DNA of 16,096 bases from Actinomycetes bacterium (GTDB lineage: Bacteria > Actinomycetota > Thermoleophilia > Solirubrobacterales > 70-9), in contig JAEYSQ010000160.1 in assembly GCA_023434465.1 (NCBI GenBank), positions 1 through 16,096 of the forward strand. The letters run 5' to 3'. Position 1 is the stretch's first letter, and each line of letters starts with the position of its first letter. Below are positions 9,070 through 15,940 of this stretch, piece after piece. The notes beneath the pieces are model-generated. The model made no database searches and was not told the origin of the DNA. It saw only the letters and a program-made list of their open reading frames with translations. The position numbers and the translations under genes were made by a program.

Positions 9070-9102
9070 TCGGCAGACCAATCCGAAGCGAACCTCTGCC
9101 GA
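9070..9102 (-). terminator. Hairpin directly after the oxidase operon (first of two)
   Basis: Eight-base perfect arms (TCGGCAGA at 9070-9077 and TCTGCCGA at 9095-9102) enclose a 17-nt loop, 32 nt downstream of the last gene's stop on the minus strand. It has no T run, so it is a weak terminator candidate on its own. With the stronger hairpin 6 nt beyond it, it forms a tandem structure. Confidence 0.4.
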
Positions 9103-9133
9103 AGAACTTGAGGCGAAACCGGCCGCCGAGCGG

Positions 9134-9427
9134 CTATTCGTCGTCTTCGGGGCTGCCAAGCTGATGCTTGAGGCCCCGGAAGATCGGCACGCTGACGATC
9201 GCGAGCAGAACCAGGATCCAGATCACCGCCGCCAGGGGCGAGATCAGCTTCGCCACCGCCCCAACCGAGATACCGGCGAGAATCACCATCACCAACCAGC
9301 TGAAGGCGGCACCCTCGGACTCGACAGGATTACCCAGGTTCAGGCCGAACTTCTCTCCCCGGGCGGGAACGGGAGCCTTCTCCACCTCGGTGGGATCGTC
9401 TTCCTCCCGCACCTCGGGGTCACCCAT
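9134..9427 (-). CDS. Small two-helix membrane protein, possible cytochrome oxidase subunit IV-like
   Basis: This is a 97-residue protein from the ATG at 9427, 7 nt after the ctaE stop. The first 40 residues are charged and proline-rich (a cytoplasmic-like tail). Two hydrophobic helices follow at about 42-63 and 64-84, with a short acidic C-terminus. The frame stays open 87 nt further upstream, but that part overlaps ctaE and reads as low-complexity Ser/Thr sequence typical of an out-of-frame gene, so the shorter start is chosen. As the last gene of a cox operon it sits where actinobacteria carry CtaF and Bacillus carries CtaF/CoxD, yet it is shorter than those (about 110-140 residues). I do not recognise a specific family; a small oxidase subunit or assembly factor is inferred from position. 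Confidence 0.7.
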   Translation of the reverse strand: MGDPEVREEDDPTEVEKAPVPARGEKFGLNLGNPVESEGAAFSWLVMVILAGISVGAVAKLISPLAAVIWILVLLAIVSVPIFRGLKHQLGSPEDDE

Positions 9428-9434
9428 GCCGAGG

Positions 9435-10064
9435 TCAGATGACGTAGACGGCGAGGAACACGATGATCCACATGATGTCGACGAAGTGCCAGTAGATCCC
9501 TGGTACCTCGACACCGAGGTGGTCCTTCTGTGCCGGGCCGAAATGTCCGCGATAGGCGCGGATGTTGGCGAAGGTCAGCAGGAGCATGCCGACGAATACG
9601 TGGGCTCCGTGAAGACCGGTGAGGCTGAAGAAGATCGAGCCGAAGGCGCCGTCACGGGGTGTGAATCCGATGTGGGCGTACTCGTTGATCTGGATGAAGA
9701 GGAAGGTCGCACCGAGCAGCCAGGTGGCGGTCAGACCGAGCTTGAGGCCACGGTGGTTGCCGTGCTTGATCGCTTCGAGCGCGTAATGGATCGTGAACGA
9801 GGAGGAGATCAGGACCGCGGTATTGATGCCGGCGATCAGGACCGGCAGTTCGATGCCCGGCGGCGGCCAGGAGGCCGGATCGGCGACCACACGTAGGAAG
9901 AAGTACGCGGCGAAGAAGGCGCCGAACAGCATGATCTCCGAGAGGATGAAAAGAAGGATGCCAAGGACGGTACGGTCGATCCGCGCGCTCTGGTGCGCCT
10001 CGGGCGGACCGTGGTGATCGTGGTCTTCAGCGTGGCCGTGAGCGGCGATACTCGCGCTTTCCAT
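9435..10064 (-). CDS. ctaE: Cytochrome c oxidase subunit III (CtaE)
   Basis: This 209-residue membrane protein is subunit III of the aa3-type oxidase, which supports stable proton pumping. After a His-rich, soluble N-terminus (about 1-28) come five predicted helices. Recognisable subunit III sequence includes LGILLFILSEIMLFGAFF (34-51, with the conserved SE pair), GLHGAHVFVG and a final WHFVDIMWIIVF. The length matches the five-helix bacterial form rather than the seven-helix mitochondrial one. It starts 2 nt after the Usp-like gene's stop and is followed 7 nt later by the small membrane protein, so it is in the middle of a tightly packed operon. Confidence 0.93.
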   Translation of the reverse strand: MESASIAAHGHAEDHDHHGPPEAHQSARIDRTVLGILLFILSEIMLFGAFFAAYFFLRVVADPASWPPPGIELPVLIAGINTAVLISSSFTIHYALEAIKHGNHRGLKLGLTATWLLGATFLFIQINEYAHIGFTPRDGAFGSIFFSLTGLHGAHVFVGMLLLTFANIRAYRGHFGPAQKDHLGVEVPGIYWHFVDIMWIIVFLAVYVI

Positions 10065-10066
10065 CT

Positions 10067-10966
10067 CTATGCCTCGCTCTCTTCGGCGATTGAATCTTCA
10101 GTGGAACCGGGGGTCTCGCCCTCGGCGACGACCGCGGCGACCGCTTCCGGCGGACGGCCGGCTTCCTGGTGCGCGACCGGCTTGTCGGTGATCTCGCGGA
10201 CCCTGCCGACCAGATCTTCCTTGAGCCAGTGCGACTCCTCCCCGCTCAGGGTCGAGATCAGGATCTCGTCCACCCGGTAATGCTCGATCGCAGTCTTGAC
10301 GGCATCGAACGGATCGGGGCTCATCGGCTGGCCGGTCGCGTCGATGTCGGCGTGGTAGAGCCGGGCCAGGAGCGCGGCAAGATTCCGGGCGACGGTCGCC
10401 TCCGACACATCGTCGGCGGCCGGGGCGATGATCGTGTACCGGTGCGGACGGGCGTCGGAGCGGTCGAGCAGCCGTGCCTGGAGATCCTCGCTGGCGAGGG
10501 TCCGGTTCGCGACCACCAGGGTGTGGGTGACGTTCAGGCTGATCGAGTCGTCCTCGATGCGCACCGGGATGTGGGTGATCTTCGTAAGGTCGCCGAACGT
10601 GATTTCCGCCCAGGAGAGGAGATCCCGCCTGGTCAGGCCAAACCGGAAGTCGTATGTGCAGGAGAGCAGTACTTCGGACGGCCGGTGGCTGCGGATCGCA
10701 TCACCGAGCGCGAGGTCGTAATCGGGGTCGAGCACTTCGCCGACCGCGTCGATGCCGAACTCGTCCAGCACCGCGAGGGTGACGTCGACCCGGGCCCGGG
10801 CGGCTTCCTCGCGCTCTTCGGGATCGAAGAGCTGCCCGACCGACGGCTGGTTCTGCGGGGCGACCACGACCACGTAGGAGGCATCAGCGGCCTTCTCGAG
10901 CACGGCCTCGACCAGCTTGCGACCGCCCGCGACTTCGTTCAGGAAAATGAGAAGCGGCTGGCTCAT
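10067..10966 (-). CDS. Tandem universal-stress-like (Usp) domain protein in the oxidase operon
   Basis: This is a 299-residue soluble protein from the ATG at 10966, which overlaps the ctaD stop by 4 nt (ATGA). It looks like two alpha/beta Usp-like halves: LLIFLNE with VVVVAPQ in the first (about 4-137), and LVVANR, TIIAPA and DEILISTLSGEESHWL in the second (about 149-268). The second half ends with DKPVAHQ, like the final strand of many Usp repeats. The ATP-binding glycine motif of classical UspA is not visible, so nucleotide binding is doubtful. The tail (270-299) is acidic and probably disordered. The family call rests on pattern, not a search. The frame is open for 120 codons further upstream, but only as an overlap with ctaD. 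A regulatory or assembly link to the oxidase is inferred from position. Confidence 0.72.
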   Translation of the reverse strand: MSQPLLIFLNEVAGGRKLVEAVLEKAADASYVVVVAPQNQPSVGQLFDPEEREEAARARVDVTLAVLDEFGIDAVGEVLDPDYDLALGDAIRSHRPSEVLLSCTYDFRFGLTRRDLLSWAEITFGDLTKITHIPVRIEDDSISLNVTHTLVVANRTLASEDLQARLLDRSDARPHRYTIIAPAADDVSEATVARNLAALLARLYHADIDATGQPMSPDPFDAVKTAIEHYRVDEILISTLSGEESHWLKEDLVGRVREITDKPVAHQEAGRPPEAVAAVVAEGETPGSTEDSIAEESEA

Positions 10967-12876
10967 GAAGGCGCGGACACCGTGCTCGGCTTGGTCTCGG
11001 GAACCTCGGCCCCTTCGTCTTCGGGACCCATGATCGCGTGACGGGCTCCCGGGGTCCCGAACTCGTAGGGACCACCGACGACCCGCGGGATCTCGTCGAA
11101 GTTGAAGACGGGCGGCGGTGAGCTGACCTGCCACTCGATCGAGTTGGCCCGCCAGGGATTGTTTCCGGCCTTCGGGCCGAACCGCCAACTGACGATCATG
11201 TTGTAGAGGAAGATCAGCTGGGCCGCGCCAAGCACGAAGGCGGAGACGGAGATCAGGAGGTTCCAGTCCCCGTACTGGCTGGCGTAGTCGGCGACCCGTC
11301 GTGGCATGCCGTCCATGCCGACCCAATGCATCGGGACGAAGGTGAACCAGGTGCCGACGACGGTTCCCCAGAAGTGAATGCGACCGAGGCGCTCGTCATA
11401 CATGCGCCCGGTCATCTTCGGGAACCAGTGATACACGCCCGCGAAGATGGTGAATACCGAGCCGCCGAAGAGCACGAAGTGGATGTGCGCGACCACGAAG
11501 TAGGTGTCCGACACGTGGATGTCGATCGGGATCATGCCCAGCATGACGCCCGAGATCCCGCCCACCGTGAAGGTGATGATGAAGGCGAGCGAGAACAGCA
11601 TCGCGGTCGAATAGGTGTGGATTTTGCCGTAGAACAGGGTCCCCAGCCAGGAGAAGACCTTGATGCCGGTCGGCACCGCGATCAACATGGTGGTGATCAT
11701 GATCGGCACCCGTAGCCAGCTGAACATGCCGGCGACGAACATGTGGTGGGCCCATACCGAGTAGGAAAGAACCACGATTCCGATCAGCGCCAGGGCCATG
11801 AGCCGGTAACCGAATACCGGTTTTCGGGCGTGGGTGGAAATAATCTCGGAAATGATCCCGAAGCCGGGCAACATCATGATGTAGACGGCTGGGTGCGAAT
11901 AGAACCAGAAGATGTGCTGGTAGGAGATGACATCGCCGCCCTCGAGGAAGTTGAAGAAGTTCATCCCGAGGATGCGGTCGAAGAAGACCATGAACTGGGC
12001 GCCCGCGATGAACGGGGTGGCGCCGACGACCAGAAGCGAGGTCGAAAGGTTGGCCCAGACCAGCAGCGGCATCCGCCACAGGTTCATTCCTGGCGCACGC
12101 ATGGTGATGATCGTGACCAGGAAGTTGAGTGCCGTTGCAATCGACGAGGCACCGGCGAACTGCACGCCTATGTTGAAGAAGGATTGGCCTAATGGCGCAC
12201 CGGTGGATAACGGCGCATACCCGGTCCAGCCGGCATCGAAGGAGCCGCCCGGGGCGAGGAAGCTGGCCATGAAGATGATGCCGGCGATCGGCAGCAGCCA
12301 GAAGGAGAGCGCGTTGAGGCGCGGGAATGCCATGTCCGGCGCGCCGATCATCAGGGGCAGAACGTAGTTGGCGAGGCCGGCGAAGATCGGGATGATGAAG
12401 AGGAAGATCATCACGACCGCGTGGGTCGAGAAGAGGCCGTTGAAGGTGTTCGCGGCGACGATCTGGGCGCCGGGCTGGGCCAGTTCTGCCCGCATCAGGA
12501 GGGCGAGCAGGCCACCGATCAGGAAGAAGATGAGAGTGGTGACTACGTACTGGGTTCCGATCACCTTGTGGTCGGTGTTGAACTTGAAGTAGTCCTTCCA
12601 GCTGAAGGCACCGTGGCCGGAGTGGTCTTCCGGGATGGTCGGCTTGCCGGCCGCCCAGCGGAACCAGTAGTCAAAGGCACCAAAGCCGAAAAGGAAGCCG
12701 AACGGCGCGGTGATCAGCGGCACGACGATATGGGGATAACCGGTCTGTTCGGTCTGGAAGAGGTCGAGGCCGGAAATCGCCCGCAGGGCGATCACGAGGC
12801 CGAAGCCGAACGCGGCGCCAAGCAGCAAACCGATCGCACCTCGATACCACCCGGGTTGCCTGATTGCCGCTGCCAT
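10963..12876 (-). CDS. ctaD: Cytochrome c oxidase subunit I (CtaD), A2-type, with N-terminal two-helix extension
   Basis: This 637-residue protein is the catalytic haem-copper subunit that reduces O2 and pumps protons. Ligands are all present: H152 (haem a), H328, H377 and H378 (CuB), H464 (haem a3), H466 (haem a), and Y332, the Tyr cross-linked to H328. The K-channel lysine K406 is in PTGIKVFSW. In helix VI the sequence is YSHPAVY (326-332), not GHPEVY, so the D-channel Glu is absent and a YS pair is present, the mark of A2-type oxidases. The usual start region (DHKVIGTQY) is only at 102-110; about 100 residues with two extra hydrophobic segments (13-35, 48-70) precede it. A strong GGAGGA lies 6 nt before the ATG. 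Confidence 0.95.
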   Translation of the reverse strand: MAAAIRQPGWYRGAIGLLLGAAFGFGLVIALRAISGLDLFQTEQTGYPHIVVPLITAPFGFLFGFGAFDYWFRWAAGKPTIPEDHSGHGAFSWKDYFKFNTDHKVIGTQYVVTTLIFFLIGGLLALLMRAELAQPGAQIVAANTFNGLFSTHAVVMIFLFIIPIFAGLANYVLPLMIGAPDMAFPRLNALSFWLLPIAGIIFMASFLAPGGSFDAGWTGYAPLSTGAPLGQSFFNIGVQFAGASSIATALNFLVTIITMRAPGMNLWRMPLLVWANLSTSLLVVGATPFIAGAQFMVFFDRILGMNFFNFLEGGDVISYQHIFWFYSHPAVYIMMLPGFGIISEIISTHARKPVFGYRLMALALIGIVVLSYSVWAHHMFVAGMFSWLRVPIMITTMLIAVPTGIKVFSWLGTLFYGKIHTYSTAMLFSLAFIITFTVGGISGVMLGMIPIDIHVSDTYFVVAHIHFVLFGGSVFTIFAGVYHWFPKMTGRMYDERLGRIHFWGTVVGTWFTFVPMHWVGMDGMPRRVADYASQYGDWNLLISVSAFVLGAAQLIFLYNMIVSWRFGPKAGNNPWRANSIEWQVSSPPPVFNFDEIPRVVGGPYEFGTPGARHAIMGPEDEGAEVPETKPSTVSAPS

Positions 12877-12882
12877 TACATT

Positions 12883-12888
12883 TCCTCC
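12883..12888 (-). promoter_or_regulatory. Strong ribosome binding site of ctaD
   Basis: GGAGGA lies 6 nt before the ATG at 12876. It fixes the start upstream of the unusual N-terminal extension and supports that extension being translated. Confidence 0.8.
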
Positions 12889-12910
12889 ATCATCGGGTTA
12901 CGCAGCGCGG

Positions 12911-13726
12911 TCACTGTTCTTCGACCCCGCTTCCTTCAATGCCCCCGGACTGTTCCTGCGCTTTCTTTTCCGACTCAAGGTACTCGTCCTTGGTCTTCAG
13001 CAGGCTCGTCGGTACTTCCGTGGTCTGCTCCTCGAGCCAGGCTTCGTACTTCTCTTCGGATTCGACGACCACTTTGGCCCACATCGTGGTGTGGCCGATG
13101 CCGCAGAGTTCGGCGCAGATCAGGTTGTAGGTGCCCTCCTTGTCAGGAGTGACGACGGCGTCGGTCGCAAGACCCGGCACCGCGTCCTTCTTGATCCGCC
13201 ATTCCGGCACCCAGAAGGAGTGGATCACGTCCTGGGCCTGCAGATCGAAGATGATCTGGCGGTTCACCGGCACGTGAAGCTCGCCTTCTGACCACTTGTT
13301 GCCGTCCTCCGGATAGCCGAAGGTCCAGGCGAACTGCTGGGCGTATGCGTTGACGTGAATCGCGTCGGCCTCGGTCTTCTCGATGTCATCGAGTACCGCC
13401 CACGAGTAACCGGCCAGGGCGAGCACCATGATCACGGGAATGATCGTCCAGATGATCTCGAGCCTTGTGTTGCCGTGGATCGGCAGTCCGTCGCTCTCGT
13501 CGCCCGGCTTGGCCCGCCACTTGATCAGTGCGTAACCGAGCGCGACGCAGACGATCGCGAAGACGAAAGACGAAAGAACGATCGTGACGTCCATCAGCGT
13601 GTCGATCGGGCCGGCTGCGGTCGAAGCGTCATCACCGAACCAGTTGAACTGGAGCAGGATCACCGACTGAAGCGCCGTGAGCGCGATTACCGCGAGCACC
13701 ATTTTGAAAATCGGAAGACGAGTCAT
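12911..13726 (-). CDS. ctaC: Cytochrome c oxidase subunit II (CtaC), CuA subunit without fused cytochrome c
   Basis: This 271-residue membrane-anchored protein takes electrons from cytochrome c through the CuA centre. Hydrophobic stretches at about 7-28, 47-69 and 88-111 give a signal-like helix plus the usual hairpin. The CuA ligands are complete: H169, C204, E206, C208, H212 and M215 in CAELCGIGHTTM. There is no CXXCH, so no haem c domain is fused, and no lipobox cysteine is seen. The aromatic electron-entry motif reads QFAWTFGYP (131-139) where many homologues have QWxW. The last 40 residues are charged and probably disordered. The ATG at 13726 has only a weak ribosome site. It is the first oxidase gene; ctaD follows after 34 nt. 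Confidence 0.94.
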   Translation of the reverse strand: MTRLPIFKMVLAVIALTALQSVILLQFNWFGDDASTAAGPIDTLMDVTIVLSSFVFAIVCVALGYALIKWRAKPGDESDGLPIHGNTRLEIIWTIIPVIMVLALAGYSWAVLDDIEKTEADAIHVNAYAQQFAWTFGYPEDGNKWSEGELHVPVNRQIIFDLQAQDVIHSFWVPEWRIKKDAVPGLATDAVVTPDKEGTYNLICAELCGIGHTTMWAKVVVESEEKYEAWLEEQTTEVPTSLLKTKDEYLESEKKAQEQSGGIEGSGVEEQ

Positions 13727-13778
13727 GAGGCGACCGCCATTCTATTGAAGCCGCACACGAAAGCTTTCTGACCCCGGG

Positions 13779-15329
13779 TCATGTTTCCGAGACCTTGCGA
13801 ACTTGGCCTGCTGATGCGGAAATTACGTCCCTCGCGACCCCCTGCCAACTCCAATTCCTATCTGCCGACTCGGCAATGTTTTCGCCGATCTCGATGCGTT
13901 CTTCCCGGTCGAGCGCAAGCCAGCGGTTCACCTTGTCGCCTAGCTCGGCCACCGCACCGGGCCCGAGCGGCAGCCCGATCATCGATTTGACCTCCGGAAC
14001 CTCCTCGGCCAGGGTCGCTGTCACCTCGGCCAGGCCGGAGTGCTCGGCACAGACGGGCAACACCCCGGAAGCCGCTGCTTCAGCAGCGACCATGCCAAAT
14101 GCTTCGGGGAAAGTCGACGGCACGATCATTGAATCGGCAGCCGGTACCACCCTTGCCACCTCGTCGTGTTCCAGGCGTCCGGCGAAAGAGATCGAACCGG
14201 AGGAATCCTTGCCGGCCTCCTCGTATCCCGGAGGTGGCTGCTCGAAAAAGGAAGAAAGGTAGCTGAGGCGCTCCTCCTCCCCGCCCTCGAGCGCCCGGCC
14301 AACCGCGGCGATCTCCCGGGCTGATGCCATATCACCGTCACCGACCGCCGTGGCCAGCGCCCGCAGGCCCATCTCGTAGGCCCCGAAACCGACCAGCAGC
14401 AGCCTGGCGCCCGGGTTCTGCCTGTGGATCAGCGGCCAGGCGGCGATGATCAAGTCGACGCCCTTGGAAACGATCAGCTTGCCGACGAAGATCACCCTCG
14501 GGCCCTCTGCCGCCTTGAAATCGTCGAGCGCGGCGACGGCCTCCCCGGCGTCACGACCGAAGGTGGTCGTCGGCGGCTCGTTTTCGATCTCTTCGCGCAA
14601 TTCCTGGATACGGGCCTCGTGTTCTCCCGGAGCCAACGGCGCGAACGCTTCCGTGTCGACCCCGGGCGGTCCGTACCCGGTCTTCGCTTCGAGACCGAGC
14701 CCGGGCAGCGCCTCCCACATCGAGGCGGCCGTGTGATGGGAACCGACCAGGACGGCAGCGGCCGGTTCGAGCCCCTCCGCGGCCCAGGGAATGAACTGCG
14801 GGTTCGGTTTGACCGTGTACTCGAGATCCGAGCCGTGGTTCTTGACCGCATACGGGCGCACCCCCGCCCGGGCTAGGACCACCGGACCCATGATCAGATG
14901 GTTGGCGAGCGCGGCATCAGCGCCACCGATCTCCTTCTCGACCGCCTGGACCGCCGCCACGTTGGTGCCGACGTAATAGTCAAGCTCCTCCTCGCTCAGT
15001 CGTGGAAAGGCCTTCGCCTCGAAACCCTCGTAGGGGTCTTCGACGTAGACCGGCAGCAGGTTGCCGATCGGAGGCCGGTAGACGGTCACCGATCCCCCAC
15101 CCCGGGGAGGCCGCACCGTATCCAGGGTAAGCTCGCCGATCGCCTCGGGTCCCGTGGCGTCGGGCCAGGTCCCGACCGCGTTTACCCAGTCGAGCGTTTC
15201 CGCTTCCCGGTCCTGGCAGAGCAGGTGGACATCATGTCCGAGGCCGGCCAGGGCGCTGGCGAGATTTGCGTTGTAGATATTGCTTCCGGTCCCGCGCAGC
15301 AGGTAGCCGTGAAAGATGAGGATCTTCAT
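13779..15329 (-). CDS. GT4-family glycosyltransferase
   Basis: This 516-residue retaining GT-B glycosyltransferase transfers a sugar from a nucleotide-sugar donor. The N-domain starts MKILIFHGYLLRGTGSN, with the glycine-rich acceptor-side loop. The C-domain has VGKLIVSKGVDLIIAAW, LLLVGFGAYE, FAGRLEHDEVARVVPAAD and the EX7E motif PEAFGMVAAEA (E409, E417). It is about 100 residues longer than typical GT4 enzymes because of inserts around 235-265 and 325-380. No membrane helix is seen, so it is probably cytosolic. ATG 15329 follows a GGGAG ribosome site. It ends 52 nt before ctaC on the same strand; whether they are co-transcribed is not clear. Donor and acceptor are unknown. Confidence 0.88.
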   Translation of the reverse strand: MKILIFHGYLLRGTGSNIYNANLASALAGLGHDVHLLCQDREAETLDWVNAVGTWPDATGPEAIGELTLDTVRPPRGGGSVTVYRPPIGNLLPVYVEDPYEGFEAKAFPRLSEEELDYYVGTNVAAVQAVEKEIGGADAALANHLIMGPVVLARAGVRPYAVKNHGSDLEYTVKPNPQFIPWAAEGLEPAAAVLVGSHHTAASMWEALPGLGLEAKTGYGPPGVDTEAFAPLAPGEHEARIQELREEIENEPPTTTFGRDAGEAVAALDDFKAAEGPRVIFVGKLIVSKGVDLIIAAWPLIHRQNPGARLLLVGFGAYEMGLRALATAVGDGDMASAREIAAVGRALEGGEEERLSYLSSFFEQPPPGYEEAGKDSSGSISFAGRLEHDEVARVVPAADSMIVPSTFPEAFGMVAAEAAASGVLPVCAEHSGLAEVTATLAEEVPEVKSMIGLPLGPGAVAELGDKVNRWLALDREERIEIGENIAESADRNWSWQGVARDVISASAGQVRKVSET

Positions 15330-15350
15330 TGCCGGTTATTCTCCCGGTTG

Positions 15351-15620
15351 ATGACGACTGAAAACTCAACCACCGATCCGATCTACCGTCTTCGTGCCGC
15401 CGCATCCGGCCGTGAAGCCATCGCTCCCGTCCGTGACGGCGTCGTCTACAGGGACGCCGAAACGGGTGAGGAACTCGAACCGGTCGCCGCGGTTCTGCCG
15501 CTTGCCGGCGAAGGTTCGAGCCTGCCGCGCACTCCGGTCAACCTCCGAATCTGCCGCCGCTGCGAACAGCTCACCCCGCGCGATCTCTCCACCTGCGAGT
15601 TCTGCGGCCTGCCCGCATAG
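15351..15620 (+). CDS. Small zinc-ribbon protein of unknown function
   Basis: This 89-residue protein starts at ATG 15351. The N-terminal two thirds have no family I recognise; residues 28-45 (DGVVYRDAETGEELEPVA) look like a small beta-rich segment. The C-terminus holds CRRCEQLTPRDLSTCEFCG with cysteines 68, 71, 82 and 85, a CxxC-10-CxxC treble that would bind one zinc. Such ribbons often bind nucleic acid or act as protein adaptors. Only 20-21 bp separate its start from that of the divergent glycosyltransferase, and there is no Shine-Dalgarno, so it may be leaderless or its promoter may lie inside the neighbour. The frame is open far upstream, but only as antisense of the glycosyltransferase. 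The four well-spaced cysteines at the C-terminus support a real gene. Confidence 0.7.
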   Translation: MTTENSTTDPIYRLRAAASGREAIAPVRDGVVYRDAETGEELEPVAAVLPLAGEGSSLPRTPVNLRICRRCEQLTPRDLSTCEFCGLPA

Positions 15621-15665
15621 AAGTCACGCCGCGGCACCCTTCCCGGTCCCGGATCGAGGGGTCCG

Positions 15666-15782
15666 GGTTCCGCTCGACGGCCAACCCGACCCGAACCCTG
15701 CGGGACCCGATCGAGGGGTCCGGGACGGTGGTATCCCCCAAAAATCCCATCTGCAGTCGGCGAGCTTCGCCCCGCCTCCCAG
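15666..15782 (+). repeat. Repeat copy A
   Basis: This copy starts GGTTCCGCTCGACGGCCAAC and continues through CGGTGGTAT and CCCCCAAAAA to a GC hairpin (GGCGA at 15759-15763, TCGCC at 15767-15771). Compared with copy B it has one base more in the middle and one base fewer before CGGTGGTAT, so the 79-bp cores have equal length. Confidence 0.65.
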
Positions 15783-15791
15783 GTTGAACCC

Positions 15792-15826
15792 ACCGACCCA
15801 CAGCGGAAATCAATGGATGGGTCGGT
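15792..15826. repeat. 9-bp inverted repeat between the two repeat copies
   Basis: ACCGACCCA (15792-15800) and TGGGTCGGT (15818-15826) are perfect complements around a 17-nt loop. The right arm runs into copy B. It could fold as a hairpin in RNA or single-stranded DNA. Confidence 0.55.
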
Positions 15827-15930
15827 TCCACTCGACGGTCAACGCGTCGGAACCCTGCTGGACGTGATCGAGGGGTTCGGCTTCGGTGGTATTCCCCAAA
15901 AACCGTCGCTTCGCTCCTCATTCCAGAGGT
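15824..15930 (+). repeat. Repeat copy B
   Basis: This copy starts GGTTCCACTCGACGGTCAAC, then AACCCTGC, GATCGAGGGG, CGGTGGTAT and CCCCAAAAA, followed by GTCGCTTCGCTCC and CCAGAGG, which matches the end of copy A less a 4-base gap. Differences from copy A are mainly single-base changes, as expected for decaying paralogous repeats. Confidence 0.65.
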
Positions 15931-15940
15931 TTTTGGGGAA
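15892..15940. repeat. Perfect 13-bp inverted repeat, hairpin-forming
   Basis: TTCCCCAAAAACC (15892-15904) and GGTTTTTGGGGAA (15928-15940) are exact complements separated by 23 nt. It lies at the end of repeat copy B. As a terminator it would serve either strand poorly, as no T run follows the stem. It looks more like the end structure of a repeat element. Confidence 0.7.

Noticed and set aside
10967..11326. N-terminal 120-codon extension of the Usp-like gene
   Set aside because: It lies wholly inside the end of ctaD and is Arg/Gly-rich; the ATG that overlaps the ctaD stop begins the recognisable fold.
13759..13768. 10-bp palindrome GAAAGCTTTC upstream of ctaC
   Set aside because: A palindrome this short, without clear promoter boxes at sensible spacing around it, is not enough to call an operator.
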